Below, piece after piece: positions 11,305 to 23,882 of a stretch of 64,000 bases of DNA. The translations under genes were made by a program, and so were the position numbers. Positions within the stretch are counted from its first letter, which is position 1, and the number at the start of each line of letters is the position of its first letter. This DNA comes from Agrocybe praecox. Taxonomy: Eukaryota > Basidiomycota > Agaricomycetes > Agaricales > Agrocybaceae. A model generated the notes under the pieces. It did not search any database. It saw only the letters and a list, made by a program, of their open reading frames with translations, and was not told the DNA's origin. The stretch covers positions 136,501 through 200,500 of the forward strand of contig OZ024848.1 in assembly GCA_964017145.1 (NCBI GenBank), written 5' to 3'.

Positions 11305-12501
11305 ATGGGTAACATTACAGGAACCGACAGGATAATTAGCCTGTTTGTCGCATGCACCACGACTGGGATGTACTTGATCTCACTTATACACTGCCTTCGA
11401 TGGTTAGTGTATACGGATGGGGGCTGGAAAATCCGAAAGAGACTGGACTGGACAACGTTAACTGCGACTTTGGCGATGTTCGTTCTGTCGACCATTCATA
11501 CGTCATTGGCAGTGAGCACTACTGTCCAAGTCGTGAATAATATGGAGAAAGGGATAGGCGGTCCTTCTGGCGGTAAGCTGCCATGGACATCTGTCGTTAT
11601 GGTTAGTATTTGCTTTTCGGCTGCTCGAAGAAATGCTGAACCTACCTTCTCGCCGGCAAAAGTGTACAGTCACGAACACTGCTGTGCTCATAGCCGATGG
11701 ATTTTTGGTACGTCCTTCAGGCCTCCTGCCCAATAATAGTCCTGACCAAACTAACGATATTTTGGGCAGATATACCGCTGTTGGGTCGTGTACGCTTCTT
11801 CGCTTCCCAAAATCGCAATTCCCAGCCTATTCTGGATTGGAGGTCTTGTATGTACCCTGTTGCAGGTATACTGGCAAGTGGTGCAAAGTGCAACTATCAA
11901 ATCTGTCTGGACACCCGTCAACATGACCATCGGACCTGGGACTGTCTTGACCCCATTTTGGGCATCTACAATTGTGGTCAATGTTTATGCAACAAGTGAG
12001 CATTATAAAACGATCTCTCTTACCCTCCGAGGTTGACCGTAAATGTAGGCATGATAGTGTATCGCATATGGCAAAATTCGAAGCCACAAGCAGAAGTGCC
12101 TAACAAGGACTTGCGGTTCATCATACGTGTTCTCATCGAGTCCGGAGCACTATATTCCTTGATAACAATCCCTCATTTTATTGTCTGGTGGACATCGAGT
12201 AGCCTCGCCATTTTAATCCTGGGATGGGTGGTAAGCTCTGTTCTTTCCAAGCATATCAAGTCCACACACTTATCGATTACCCCCGCAGAATCTTCCGGTC
12301 GTCTGTAGCGCGTTCAACCTTATCGTAATACGCACAGCACAGCATAGAGTTGATATAGACATCGAAAGGGCCCAGAAACCGGATGTTTCTGAGATGGACT
12401 TTGGGTCTCCTACTGAAAGTGTCCTCAACCGGACATCGAGAGGAAAAGATCGTGACTTTTCGAGCAATCAATCGACGCTATCCGCTGGGAGTTACCCATG
12501 A
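11305..12501 (+). CDS. Seven-helix membrane protein of an agaricomycete family
   Basis: Five exons (11305-11601, 11663-11707, 11770-11995, 12049-12230, 12289-12501) join in frame to 320 residues. Hydrophobic segments are spread over the first ~270 residues, consistent with about seven transmembrane helices, and a hydrophilic Ser/Thr-rich tail of ~50 residues follows. The segment DGFLIYRCWVVYASSLPKIA spanning exons 2-3 is a hallmark of a large mushroom-specific family of multi-pass proteins, usually annotated as hypothetical. The topology is receptor-like, but no ligand or signalling role is known for this family. The start ATG at 11305 precedes a short extracellular-type N-terminus with an NIT glycosylation site. 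No neighbour suggests a pathway. Confidence 0.78.
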
Positions 12502-13714
12502 CGACGAGCTCATTTACATATTTTATTTTGAATACCTGCGGACAATATTATTTTAATCATTAATGTGCTTGAAGTTTGATTATTAGTCTGTGGTCGAGCG
12601 TGCTTTTGGCGTGCTTACACTTCAACCAAACTTCCAAGTTACCATTGGCCCGATGGCACACTACCAGTAACGATTCTTTAATATCCCTTCGTTTGGACTC
12701 TTGTTGTACTCCGCAGTAATTTCCCATGGTGTTCAGGAATTGTTTCCTTGACGCAAGGTGTGATAAAGGTTGGCAGTACGGGAAAAAACCAACCGTCACC
12801 GTCGCGACTCGCGACGCGTACACAATTGCCAACTCACGTGATGGAGGGGCGGGCCCATCAGTAATTTGTAATATTTGTTGCCGGGTTTTCGCCCGTTTCC
12901 GTTGCTTCTGGGTTTCCGGAAACCTGCTGGGTACGGAATTAACCCTAGAAAGGATAGATTGTAGCCAAAAGTATAAGATTATGCTTATACTTTGTATTGG
13001 TTGCCATCTTCTTTGCTTCTTTGCATTACGGGTTTCCTGAGAACCGCACTTATGTTGCCAGGTTTCGCTGTTTAGCTGTTTTTACCCGTTTTTTTTTTTA
13101 GGGTTTTCTTGGTTGAAAAACCAGCAGAAACTAATTCTACAAATTACTGATGGGGGACGTACTGGGTTATGAAACTTATGACTTGCATGCGCACTAACAT
13201 TTTATCTTTTTTTCAACAGATGGCGGATACCAAGAAATCGAACAGGTCCTATCGATGACCTGCCTCGTATTCGCGCAGACCTCGCCGCATATCCTTATGA
13301 AATCCAAGCTCAAAAATTTTACTTGACCATGTGCGTAGGTAGTGCGTCACTTACGTTGCCGTTACTTGTGCTGATTCTAAGTCCAACAGAAACCTCTCTC
13401 TTTTGTTCATGTTCAAGATGCCACAGAGGTGGCTTACGTCCTGCACTAGACTGAAAATGTGTGTGTGTGTGGCCGTAGTCGGTGTCACACGGAATCTATC
13501 TATGCGCACAATGTACCATCGATACACTGATTTTTTCATTGTTCAAACGTTCATGGGTAATAAGACCTCTTCCCCACTGTTCAGAGCTTCGAAATCGAAC
13601 CAGTATCGAAACGAGATAGGCCAGATATTTTGGGAGTCCGATACTTCTACGTCACAATTAGTTTTATCGGGTGTATGCGTTACATCCTCTCTTCTTTCCT
13701 TACCATCGACAACT
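12502..13714. other. Intergenic region, no gene seen
   Basis: Frames here are short and lack motifs. A possible spliced fragment near 13221-13330, just after a CAACAG acceptor, reads in one frame PIDDLPRIRADLAAYPYEIQ, but no partner exon or family was recognised. The right end holds the promoter of the next SET gene. Confidence 0.4.
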
Positions 13715-15124
13715 ATGAAGCGCGGTTTTCTTAACAGTTCTAAAGCCAAGAAGAAGGCTTTCTATCCAGAGGCCAAAGGTAATATGTATTTGCTTGTTAT
13801 CCTTGGTCTATCTATTGACACAGATTGTGATCCCAGCCGAACCTTCGACACCCCCTGACGTTCAGAAAGCTCCCTATGGAAAAGTTGAAAACACAGGTCT
13901 GTTTCTTTGTCTTGAAAATATCACAGCCTTTCTTTCTCATATTTCTTCAGAACTCCCTGAGGATTACCAAAATGCCTTTCCTAAATCAAAGATTTCAGAA
14001 TTGGGTTCGGACACGACTAATTATTCTGAGAATGTGATGGTATATACCACAGTTCCCCCATACAATGATGAAGATGGGACCACCGAATGGATCGTGGAAG
14101 GGCCCACAAAACAGAAGGTCGTGACACTCCCAGGATTTCCTCGCCCAGTTCCCAAAGTATCAGGTCCACCTTCCTACGAAATTCGGCCTACGCCCGACAT
14201 GGGCCTTGGGTGTTTTGCAACACGCACCATCCGGGTTGGAGACCTCATATTTGCTGAACGACCGCTCCTCGTCTCGCCTCGCGCTTCAAAGCTTCTAACC
14301 ACGGATAGTGACGGCTTGATAAAGAAATACGGAATGCACCAAGCGCAGATGATAGCTTTGGCGGAATGGGAGAAATTGCTCGAGGTCTCCATCGGGAGGA
14401 TGCCCGATGAAAATCGAAAGGCGTACATGGCACTCGCAAACAATCACAAGGAAGACGGCAGCGGACCCATCCTTGGCATCATGCGCACCAATGGTTATGG
14501 CACCTCCAGTATTTTTGATGGCCCCGAGCTACTTCCAGACCAGAGAAACGTATACACCGCAGTGCTCAAGATCGGTTCTCGTATCAATCATAGGTATTTT
14601 ATGCAATCTATTATCTGCGTGTCCAAAAACGTTAATGCTGCCTTTTTACCAGCTGCCAGCCTAACGTGGGACACCGATTCGACCTCGCGTCTTTCTCCTA
14701 CCAGTTCACGGCCAAAAAGGACATACAAGCTGGGGAACAGCTTTTCTACTCTTACTGTGGAATCGATCAGTCTGTTGCTGATCGCAAAGCTGAACTCGCA
14801 CCTTACGGCGTCGTATGCACATGCCCATCCTGCGTGAACGCGACTGCCGAAAGTGATAAATTTCGACAGACATACGAGAAGCGTCAGATCGAGATCGCTT
14901 CGCAGTTTATGCAATGGATGTCGGATCCGTCGTCGTACCTCAAGCGCATGCTGGAAATTTATCAGGGTTTGGTAGACGAAGGCCTCCAAGCCACACCCAC
15001 ATATCCTTCTTGTCTTCAATCCCTCGTTTTGATGTACAAGCTTTTGGGACAGTCGGGCAAGGAGGAATTTGCTGATGAATTTGCAAAGTATAATCGCAAC
15101 ACAAACTTTCCTCGACTTTTCTAA
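13715..15124 (+). CDS. SET-domain protein, paralog 2
   Basis: Exons 13715-13778, 13837-13896, 13951-14593 and 14653-15124 give 412 residues. It begins with the basic leader MKRGFLNSSKAKKKAFYPEA shared with paralogs 4 and 5. A variable linker follows, then a conserved block starting MVYTTVPP and the SET core. The core has GLGCFATRTI near residue 126, the split NHSC at 254-257, GEQLFYSYC and the post-SET CTCPSC. All elements needed for cofactor binding and catalysis are present, so an active lysine methyltransferase is plausible. The substrate is unknown. The third intron falls at phase 2 inside the Ser codon of NHSC. The second-exon acceptor was placed at 13836 because the earlier AG leads to a stop. 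The gene is tandem with paralog 3, about 0.5 kb downstream. Confidence 0.85.
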
Positions 15125-15636
15125 CTCCGAAATAATGGCTGTGTAAATTTTGCAAATAGTTAACTTGACCAAGTGCGTTCTGTATACCAACAATTTGACA
15201 ATTCATGGATGTCTTGTGCATACTATCGGTGTCATATGTATACTCGCTGATAATAACAATCTCTTGCGGAACTTCGTGAGTGTGGACTATACTTTATGAG
15301 GATAACATTTAATCAAATACCATGTTTTCGGCAGATAATTTGATGTGTGTTTCTCTTCCCCGCCACGATGCAGCGAATTTCTCACAGTTTTCCTTTGGTC
15401 GAGCATCGAAAATGAGTCATTTCCCTGGATCCTGGGATATGTCATGGTTTGAGCTTCTTGTTGCCGCACAGAACCTAGAAGTTGAAGATGGAGCGCTGAC
15501 GTTCGCGAGTAACAAAAATAAACCCCTCGATACTTCAGCGCAGATATAACCCGGTCAAGGGCTGTTCCAAAGTTTGAGTCGACGACCCCCACCCACTTGG
15601 TTAAGTCATTTCGAGCTACACCTTAGACCCCCCCTG
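15125..15636. other. Spacer between SET paralogs 2 and 3
   Basis: This is the 3' flank of paralog 2 and the promoter region of paralog 3. I see no independent gene. Open frames at 15287-15592 on both strands have no resemblance to the family. Confidence 0.4.
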
Positions 15637-17051
15637 ATGACTCGCAAAGATTCTAAAGCACAGAAAAAGCGCAGGCAAGAAGCGCGAAGTGAACGCGAAA
15701 GACTTGGAGAAGGTATTATTTATCTTTTTTAAATTGTAGAAGACGCTCAGTATTTTACTTTTAGCACAACCAGTTCCGAAGGTCCTGGAGCCCACGAAAT
15801 ATGGGAAGGTAGAGGATACAGGTCAAGACTTTTCTTATAGTCGAACAAGAACCTTTACTAATTTTATTTCTTGTAGATCTCCCCGAAGGGTACGAAGAAC
15901 ACGTACCTGAGATAGTAGAGAGGACAATAGATGGCTCTACAATTGACTATGCCGAGAATACCATGGTCTTCACCACTGTTCCTTCCGTCAAAAGCCCAGA
16001 CGGAAACACGGAATGGTTCGTCGAAGGACCCACAAAACGAAAGGTCTTTGAAACCCCTGGGTTCCCTCAGCCGGTGCCCAAGCCCAAGGGTACCATCCCC
16101 CTTTATGCCGTTCGCGCGACGCCCGATATGGGTTTTGGGGTGTTTGCGACCGGCGACATCAACATTGGGGAACTCATATTCGCCGAACGCCCCATGCTTG
16201 TCGTCCCGCGTGCGATGAAAATGGGCAATACGACCGAGTTGATCGAACGCTATGGGCTGCATGAAGCACAGTTGATTACCATGGCGGGAATGGAAAAGGC
16301 GTTGCAAGTTGCGGTCGGGAGGATGTCTGCAGAGGACCAGAAGGAGTTCATGTCGCTTGCGAACAATCATCAAGAAGATGGAAGTGGTCCTATCCTAGGG
16401 ATCATCCGCACAAATGGATATGGAACATACTCTCTCTTCGATGGACCTGCTCGGGATGAGGAAGACACTAACGTATATTCTTCTATTCTGAAAATTGGTT
16501 CTCGTATCAATCATAGGTACGCTGAACGACTTTTTTTCCGCGAAAAGATACGGACGCTCATTACGCGTACGTCTTCGAGCAGCTGCAGGCCAAATGTAGT
16601 CCACAATTTTAGCCTTACGTCTTTTTCGTACCAATTCAAAGCCATGGTAGAGATCAAAGCCGGCGAGCAACTTTTCTATTCTTATTGCAGCCCCAAGGAA
16701 CCTGCGGCCGCTCGACAAGCTCAATTGGCACCTTATGGCGTCGTTTGCAAGTGCCTGTCCTGCGCAAACGCTACTCGAGCTTCGAACAAGTTTCGCGCAG
16801 AATTCTCAGAGCGTACAATGGGTTTGGCTCAACCGTTGAATTGGAAAGGCGATCAGAAACTTTACATAGACTCGTTGATGCAACTACGACGTGGCTTGAT
16901 AGATGAAGGCTTACAGGGCATGGACGAATATGTGATCTGTCTCCAGCTTATCTGCTTTTTCTACAAGTCCACGAGACAGCCGCTCAAGGAGAAAATATTC
17001 TTGAAAGAATTCAACAAACACAACGAGCTCGCTCAATTACCTGTTTTATGA
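15637..17051 (+). CDS. SET-domain protein, paralog 3
   Basis: Exons 15637-15712, 15765-15821, 15877-16516 and 16583-17051 give 413 residues. The first exon encodes a different, highly charged leader (MTRKDSKAQKKRRQEARSER) with a putative bipartite-like nuclear signal. From exon 2 on it follows paralog 2 closely (KYGKVEDT, then LPEGYEE). SET landmarks are GFGVFATGDI, NHSC with the Ser at residue 258 formed across the third intron, GEQLFYSYC and the post-SET CKCLSC. Family knowledge supports protein lysine methylation, and the target is unknown. The charged leader suggests that the localisation may differ from that of the MKRGFLNSSK subgroup (inference). Confidence 0.83.
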
Positions 17052-17442
17052 ATGGACCATACTCTGATCGCCCGTACCGTGTATTGCCACTTGCTCTATT
17101 TTGTGTTGCACAAATACCCATATTTTTTCTTAGTGCATAAGCGTTGCTCGAAAATGATGTGCAAAACAACAGTTTTTGAAAATGGTCAAGAAATATATTG
17201 GTGTGATAGTTTGACAAAGCAAAAAACAAAAAAGACAGGCATGAGCAGCAGTGCATTGCTGTCATTTCCCCGTATGTTTTGCCATTACACATCTTCGCAT
17301 CTCTTTCACCCATGTTTTCCGTAAAAAGAGTTTTCGTCGGCCCTTCTCTGCCCATCTCCGGTTTAACAAGGTCTGGAAGGCCAACGAATTCCGTTCATTT
17401 GATCATAAACATATGCATATATAAACGGACATTACCTTGGTG
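17052..17442. other. Convergent spacer between SET paralogs 3 and 4
   Basis: This stretch is the 3' flank of two convergent SET genes. No gene is recognised. Confidence 0.5.
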
Positions 17443-18833
17443 CTACAAAAGTTCTGGCACCTTGTAGACACGATTGTACTTGGCATGTTCATCAGCGAAC
17501 TCCTTCTGCTTGGAGGACTCTCCCAACAGTTCGTACATGGCAGAGATGGTCTGAAGACAATAGACAAATCCCATCGACTTTTGCAGGCCTTCGTCTATCA
17601 TGCCCTGATAGAGTGCCAACATGCGTCGTAGGTAGGGAGATGGATTCAACTTCCATTGTGAGCGCGCTGAATAAATCTCCATGACGCGCTGCCAATATTC
17701 CTGGCGGAATTTGTCGCTCTCGGGAGTGGCATTGGCGCAGGAAAGACACTTGCATGCAAGCCCCCCGTAATGTTTTGCGAGCTCAGCCTGGCGTCTTACA
17801 ACGGGCTGATCGGTGTCGCAGTAGGAGTAAAATAATTGTTCGCCAGCTTCGATGTCCCGGATGGCCCTGAACTGGAGTGAGAACGAAGCGATGTCAAACC
17901 TGTATGTAATGTTAGGCCTGCAGCTGGAAAAAAAGCGCATACAATTAATCAATAATCAATTGTAGTTGAATATTTATATTACCTATGGTTAATACGAGAG
18001 CCGGTCTTGACCAATGCATTATATGCGTTTGCTTCGTTCGCAAGTAATTCAGGACCATCGAAGAGATTGCTGATTGAGTACGCGTTTGTGCGTACGATGC
18101 CATGAAGGGGGCCAATGCCAGAGTCCTTATGACTATTTGTAAGTGCCATCAACGCTTTTCTATCTTCATCCAACAGCATCCCGACTGCGAGCTCGAGCGT
18201 CCCCTCCCGTTCTGCCCAAGCCATCTGGAGGGCTTGATCTTCACCATACTTCTCAGCCATATCGTCGGAGCTTCCTGGCCAAATCCCACGCGGCGTGACG
18301 ACCAAAGGCCGTTCAGCAAATACAAGATCACCAGCTTGCATAGCACGTTTGGCGAAACACCCGAGACCCATGTCCGGTGTGGATCGAATCTCGTACGAAG
18401 GCGGTCCTGACACTTTGGGCACCGGACGCGGAAATCCTGGCTCTGCCACAACCTTCTGCTTTGTGGATGCTATGGCAATCCATTCAGTGTTGCCGTCCGG
18501 ATCTCTGATTGGAGGAATCGAGGTTAGAATAACCTGACCCCGCGAGTAATCGATGATATCACTGTCTGTCGCGACCGTTTTTCTTCCCGGAATGTTGGCT
18601 TCGAGGGACCCTACACAAGAGAACATGAGAAAAGGGGTTTGAGTTGTATCCCAGGCCGTTTTCACTCTTACCACTCGGAAGCTTCGCAGCACGCTGGCTC
18701 GAAGATTCTGCTAGGATCAGCGTACATGTCAGTATGCAGATGAATGATTAAAACAATTGGGAAGCCCACCTTTAGCCTCCGGATAAAAGGCCGTCTTTTG
18801 AGCTTTGGAACTATTGAGGAAACCGCGCTTCAT
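17443..18833 (-). CDS. SET-domain protein, paralog 4
   Basis: Minus-strand exons 18833-18770, 18710-18672, 18610-17983 and 17923-17443 give 403 residues. The leader MKRGFLNSSKAQKTAFYPEA differs from that of paralog 2 at only two positions, so the two probably arose by recent inverted duplication. The SET core shows GLGCFAKRAM, NHSC with Ser 244 split by the third intron, GEQLFYSYC and CKCLSC. The block KVSGPPSYEIR is identical in paralogs 2 and 4. Predicted activity is lysine methylation on an unknown substrate. The gene is convergent with paralog 3. Confidence 0.85.
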
Positions 18834-19503
18834 CGTTGTTGGCAAGAAGGAACTAAGGAGAATGTGAACGGTGAGCTGCAACTATAAACACACAAATCTC
18901 ATTTGTACTCCGACGATATCACTGTCCTTCTGACCTAATTTAGCAGAGGTGCCTTTAAAGCACACAATCGGTGTTCCAATGCACAATGACACAGCTTTGA
19001 AGCTCTGAACAATAAGAATCGGCAATGGGGAGCGAAAAGATCAGTGATTAATGGTATATCGCGCGCATATACAGACTCTGAACAGCATCGACGACCACAA
19101 AATAGAATTGGGATGGTTAGGATAATTTTCTTGCCAAATCGATAATAGAGCTAGGACTCACAAACAACTGGGTCATGCGTTGCATGGTACAGCTGAGTTG
19201 TTATCAGTGGGTAAGGTATCGAACTTCGTGGAAGAACAAACAGACAGAACAAGAAAATGAAGTCGTTCGACACTTTATGTCTGGGTCGATGAACAAAAGT
19301 CAGCATATGCGCAGAAAACAGAAAGTTTCGTGACCTCGAGTAGCCTCCTCGGAAAAGGAAGGAAAAAGAAAGAACAAGTCCGCGATATCACATGCATAGA
19401 TCTGCTGTCCAGATTCCAGATCCAACAAACACACCTTTACAATTCTTAATCTACATTCCAAAGAAATAAAATAAAATACGCAGAAAAAACCTGGGCACAA
19501 GGG
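18834..19503. other. Spacer between SET paralog 4 and AP-1 mu
   Basis: It contains the promoter of paralog 4 and the 3' flank of the adaptor gene. No gene is recognised. Confidence 0.45.
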
Positions 19504-21173
19504 TTACATAGGCATGATCGGCGCACTGCCTTTCTCCGACGCCGTCCGCAGGCTAAATAGGTAGTAAGTTTTGCATAGTCAGCAATGGGGTAATATCCAA
19601 CTGGATTGAGCATCTGCGTACCTGTAATCATCACCATTTTGCGTGATGTATCGTACCCAAGGAAGAGCCTGATAACCACTCTTCTCCACGATTTTAAGGT
19701 ATCGAACCTGGATCCCTGATACGGTGAAGTATGGGATCTCGAATTTGACAGTGATTGGCGCGCGTTTCTCAAAATCTTGTTCTAAAGGGGGGATGTCGTG
19801 AGACATCCATATTACGAGGGCCGTAAGGAAATTAATAGACTAACCACTTTTAACGCTAGGAAGACCGAAGTGGGCACGCATGAGGAATTCGCGGCTGCCA
19901 CCAAGCTGCTTGATTTTCCACACAAATGCAGATTTGTCGGGTGCATATTGCACGCTACCAGTGGCTGCCTATGTTCATTTTGTCAGATCAAATACTCAAG
20001 TGCAAAAAACAAGCTCGACGCACTCGGAATTTTGGACTATCTGCATCATCTGGCACTGGAACATAAATCTCGACGTTGTTGGCAGTACTTCTCCGTTTGA
20101 AGTGAGCCTTGACCTTGACCATATACTCCACTCGGCTTCCTTTGTGACTTTCGACAGCCGCCTCCACCCAAATGAGGGGTTTCACAGGCGTGGATAGACG
20201 GTAAGACATGAGTTCGAATTCGCCATCTGGAGGGATGAAAGAGATCGTCCGGTCGTTCTCGAATCTAGACAGTCGCACGCATTGATGGAACTTGACGTCT
20301 TCCATTTCAATAGCTTTCCCCCGTGCAGCTATAAATCACAGTTGAGGACGAAGACAATTGAGAGAGAAGAGAGGACGACGGACTTCGCCCTGTGCTCTCG
20401 AACATGACTTTATCGTTCAACCCCAGTCGCAGTTCTGGCATTCCAGAAAGGTAGCACTTCATCTTCACCGCACCCAAAATCTCTGACCGCACCACGTTTC
20501 CATTCGCATTGACCTGAGGACCACCGGCACGTCAAGTCAGAATGTCAAACGCGAGATGACGAGATACGACATACGAGCATATTGACGCTTTCGATGACAT
20601 CCAAGAACACTTCGTTCTTGCGATAACGAATCCCTTCTGTCCGCCACGACACAGCATTGGTGACCGCCATTGGCGGCCTGACCTGGATCTCGAGTTTGTG
20701 CGACTCTTGTGTAATGTACTCTTGCAAGATCTTGCTCTCTGTCGTCTGTGGATATCCAAAGTCCATCATCTCGTCCATAAGTTCGTAAATGATAACAAAG
20801 TTGTCGCGTATACTCTCTTCTTCTAGTTCTTTGAAGTATTCAACTAAGACTTGCGTCAGGCGATGGAGAAAGATGATGATTTCTGCGGCATTCGTATTCC
20901 GCTTGGACAGTGCCAATACTGTGGTTCAAAATCGGTAAGCTTTCGACCATCCTTGGATAGTAGCGATTACATACGGTAGAGATTTGAATGTCGTATATGC
21001 ATATAGTTGATTCCTTGACTCGAGAAACAGGGCGTAACTTGCTGGCCTTCCTCCTCAAAGTCCAGTATGAGGGGTAAGAACCTCTCTACGTATGATGCTG
21101 GCACATCGTCACGGTAAGAGCGTTGGATGAGGGGTTTTCCTTTAAGATCTAGGATGGCTATCAAGCTGGCCAT
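19504..21173 (-). CDS. apm1: AP-1 complex mu subunit (clathrin adaptor medium chain)
   Basis: Seven exons on the minus strand (21173-20975, 20918-20575, 20513-20384, 20328-20024, 19968-19845, 19781-19622, 19552-19504) give 436 residues, the normal length for AP mu1. The N-terminal longin-like domain starts MASLIAILDLKGKPLI. The central part has the near-invariant KELEEESIRDNFVIIYELMD and DFGYPQTTESKILQEYIT. The mu homology domain has SGMPELRLGLNDKV, FHQCVRLSRFENDRTISF, RRSTANNVEI and SGIQVRYLKIVEKSGYQALP. These match AP-1 rather than AP-2 mu. The protein binds tyrosine-based YxxPhi cargo signals and sorts at the trans-Golgi network and endosomes. A conserved housekeeping gene inside the SET cluster is a useful synteny anchor. 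The C-terminus (ASEKGSAPIMPM) extends slightly past the usual end. Confidence 0.95.
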
Positions 21174-21504
21174 AATGATATGACGCGTATAAAGAGGTTG
21201 GCCGTTACAAGTTTAAAGGGGTGGTCGCTGTATCTGACCCTAATAGTTACAGTATCTGCCGAGAATTGCCGCTAAGCATTGGTCTTATCGGAGATCTAAA
21301 TGTAGTAACTTCCCAAATATACAACCGACGACAACGTGAATTTCCAAATCTTAAATCTTTGTTACTTTCTTGTCACTTCACAACACGATTTCTCAATACG
21401 ACCGAGAACGCTAGACAAAACACAATGCTGCAGGTCTTTTTTGCCAACAAATATCTGCACAGATTTTCTTGCGTTCTCGGTGTGCAAACAATATAAACAA
21501 CGCT
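21174..21504. other. Upstream region of the AP-1 mu gene
   Basis: This is promoter-type sequence with no gene recognised. Open frames are short and without motifs. Confidence 0.4.
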
Positions 21505-21915
21505 TTATCTGGAGCGAGATTTATGGCTTGACACATACCACAGTTCCAACGAACGAAACATTCCAATGGAATTTCCTCCTTTGTTCGGAAATAAATTGTG
21601 AAACTGTCGATTCCCTCCTTCTGTTGTGAATACCTTTACGGTGCTTCCGGTTTTTGGATCTAGCACTGTGTCAGGGACCGTGCTTTGCCTTTTGTTTCCT
21701 CGTCGCGATACCAATCCTGATCCTGATATCCTGAAAGGAGAGTTCTGATATACATCCTTTTGTATAATCCAGAAATGTTTCTTTTGTGGAAGAGTTTTAA
21801 TGCTCATTTGTTGATCGCCAGCTCCCTCATCTTTACCGCTCACTGCTCAACGTTACTGTGTGTTAGCATAAGTACGAACCTACGCCGGCTTACTTGGGTT
21901 ATTAGTATCAGCCAT
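21505..21915 (-). CDS. Possible two-exon hypothetical protein
   Basis: Minus-strand exons 21915-21894 and 21842-21505 join in frame to roughly 120 residues, with a consensus GTAAG donor and GCAG acceptor. The product starts MADTNNP, then MSGKDEGAGDQQMSIKTLP, and is polar and basic throughout. I recognise no domain. It is divergent from SET paralog 5, whose start lies about 230 bases away, so the shared spacer could be a bidirectional promoter. The model rests only on frame continuity and could be chance. Confidence 0.3.
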
Positions 21916-22146
21916 GATACGACCTCTGAGGAGTACCCACTTTCTGTGAAATACTGCATCCGTCCCATCGCCCTTTTGTTCTTGCTTATTCTCCGGTAAC
22001 GTCACTAAAGGTGGCTTTTGTGACGGTGATGAAGACTAGGGGTTTTGGAGAAGACTTGTGACACTCGTGGGGATTTGATAAGAAGTTATATATCTGCCAA
22101 CTTCTTTATCGGATTCATCCTTTTTTTGCTGTCCTTCGTCTTTATC

Positions 22147-23680
22147 ATGAAACGTGGATTTCTCAACAGTTCCAAAGCGAATAAAAAAGCAATATATGAA
22201 GCTCCAGAAGGTCTGCATCAGTCGTCTTTTGCTTTATCTTGCGCATATATTGACCTTTTGACTACAGTTAAATTAGAGCCTGTAGTCGACCCCTCGACTG
22301 GGCTTCAAGGCAAAGAAGAAACAGTCAAAGCGGAAAAAGTCGACAATTTAGTGAAGTCCGGGCCCGTAGAACAATCCGTTGGACAAGGCAAACCAGGAAA
22401 GACTAATTATTTCCCTGCACCGCACGGTAAAGTAGGGGATACTCGTAAGCGTCTCGCGCATTACCTTTGTTCTTTCTTTTCTTAAATTTTTTCTTCTCGC
22501 ACTTAGAACTTCCGAAGGGTTATGAGAGCGTCGTAGACAACGTGATGGACCAAATCAGTTTCAGTAGTGCCACCAAAGCTGATTACGGCGCAGAAATGAT
22601 GGTTTGTACGACCATTCCAAGCTTTGAAAGTCCGGATGGTAACTCAGCTGTATTGATCTTTGGACCGACGAAGAAGAAAATTCTCTCTACACCCGGGTAC
22701 ATTCAACCAGTACCCAAACCTTCTCTTACACAAGCTTATATCGTAAAGAAGACTCCCACCATGGGCCTTGGTATTTTCGCCACACGAAAGATTGAAATTG
22801 GAGAGCTTATTCTAGCCGAAAGACCTTTGCTCGTCGCACCGCGCGCTATGAAAATATCAAATCACTCAGAGATGGTTCGCAAATACGGCGCCCACAAAGC
22901 TAGCTTGATCGTCATGGCAGAGTGGGAGAAGTTGCTTATGATGGCGGTTTCTACAATGAGGCCTGACCGCCTGGACGACTTTTCTGAACTGACGACTACA
23001 CACTCGATCGAAGACGATGGCACTGGTCCTATTCTTGGCATTATCCGCACAAACGGCTTTGGGATGTATGAACTATTTGATGGTAATGAGTTGGCTGCGA
23101 ACTTAGGCAACTTATATACCGCCGTCGTAAAAGTCGGCTCTCGTTTCAATCATAGGCAAGTCGCTGACTTCAGGCACGAGACATATGCTTATACTCACAC
23201 TATCATAGCTGTCGACCAAATATTGAATACAATTTCAACATGGCTTCGTTTTCCTATCAGTTCACAGCAACTCGGGACATCCAAGAGGGTGAACAAATGT
23301 TTTACTGCTACATCGACGGCAACCAACCTGTTGCTGCTCGCAGAAAAGACTTGGAACCTTACAGCATTGTTTGTAAATGTCCCTCTTGCGTCAAGGCTAC
23401 ACCCGCAACCGACAAATTGCGTTCTGAGTTTGTACAACGCGTCAATGACGTATGCACCGAGATAGATAGATGGAAGACGAATCCAACGTACTATCTCAAC
23501 TTGATGCTTGAACTACGACGGGAAATCTTGGATGAAGGTTTAAACGGATCAACCAGTTACGCCTCCTGCCTACAAGCCATCTACCTGCTCTACAGGCTGT
23601 TGAAACAACCTCGCAAGGAGAGGATAATTTTTGAAGAATTCCAGAGATACAACCGCGTAGCAAAACTGCCTGTTGTTTAA
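22147..23680 (+). CDS. SET-domain protein, paralog 5, with a GC-AG intron
   Basis: Exons 22147-22210, 22268-22444, 22507-23155 and 23209-23680 give 453 residues, the longest family member here. The extra length is in exon 2, a Lys/Glu-rich linker. The leader is MKRGFLNSSKANKKAIYEAP. SET landmarks are GLGIFATRKI, NHSC (Ser 297 across the third intron), GEQMFYCYI and CKCPSC. In other paralogs the NHSC intron begins GTA. Here it begins GCAAGT, so it must splice as a GC-AG intron or the gene is interrupted. The acceptor ATCATAG and the frame on both sides are intact, which favours splicing. Predicted lysine methyltransferase, substrate unknown. Confidence 0.82.
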
Positions 23681-23882
23681 AGGCATAGCATCATACAGTC
23701 AGGGACCTTTGTACTGTTGGGCCGACATTTGTGTAAAATTAAATCTGTTTTTGCTGTACGCTCTCATTGTGTTCTGTCTATATCATTGTTGCCCGTTGAC
23801 GTTGATCTGCAGTGGAATTGGAGGAATACTATAAGACGGTTTGCAGTCACATTCTGACTCGTTTCTTCTATCATCTTCCAAG

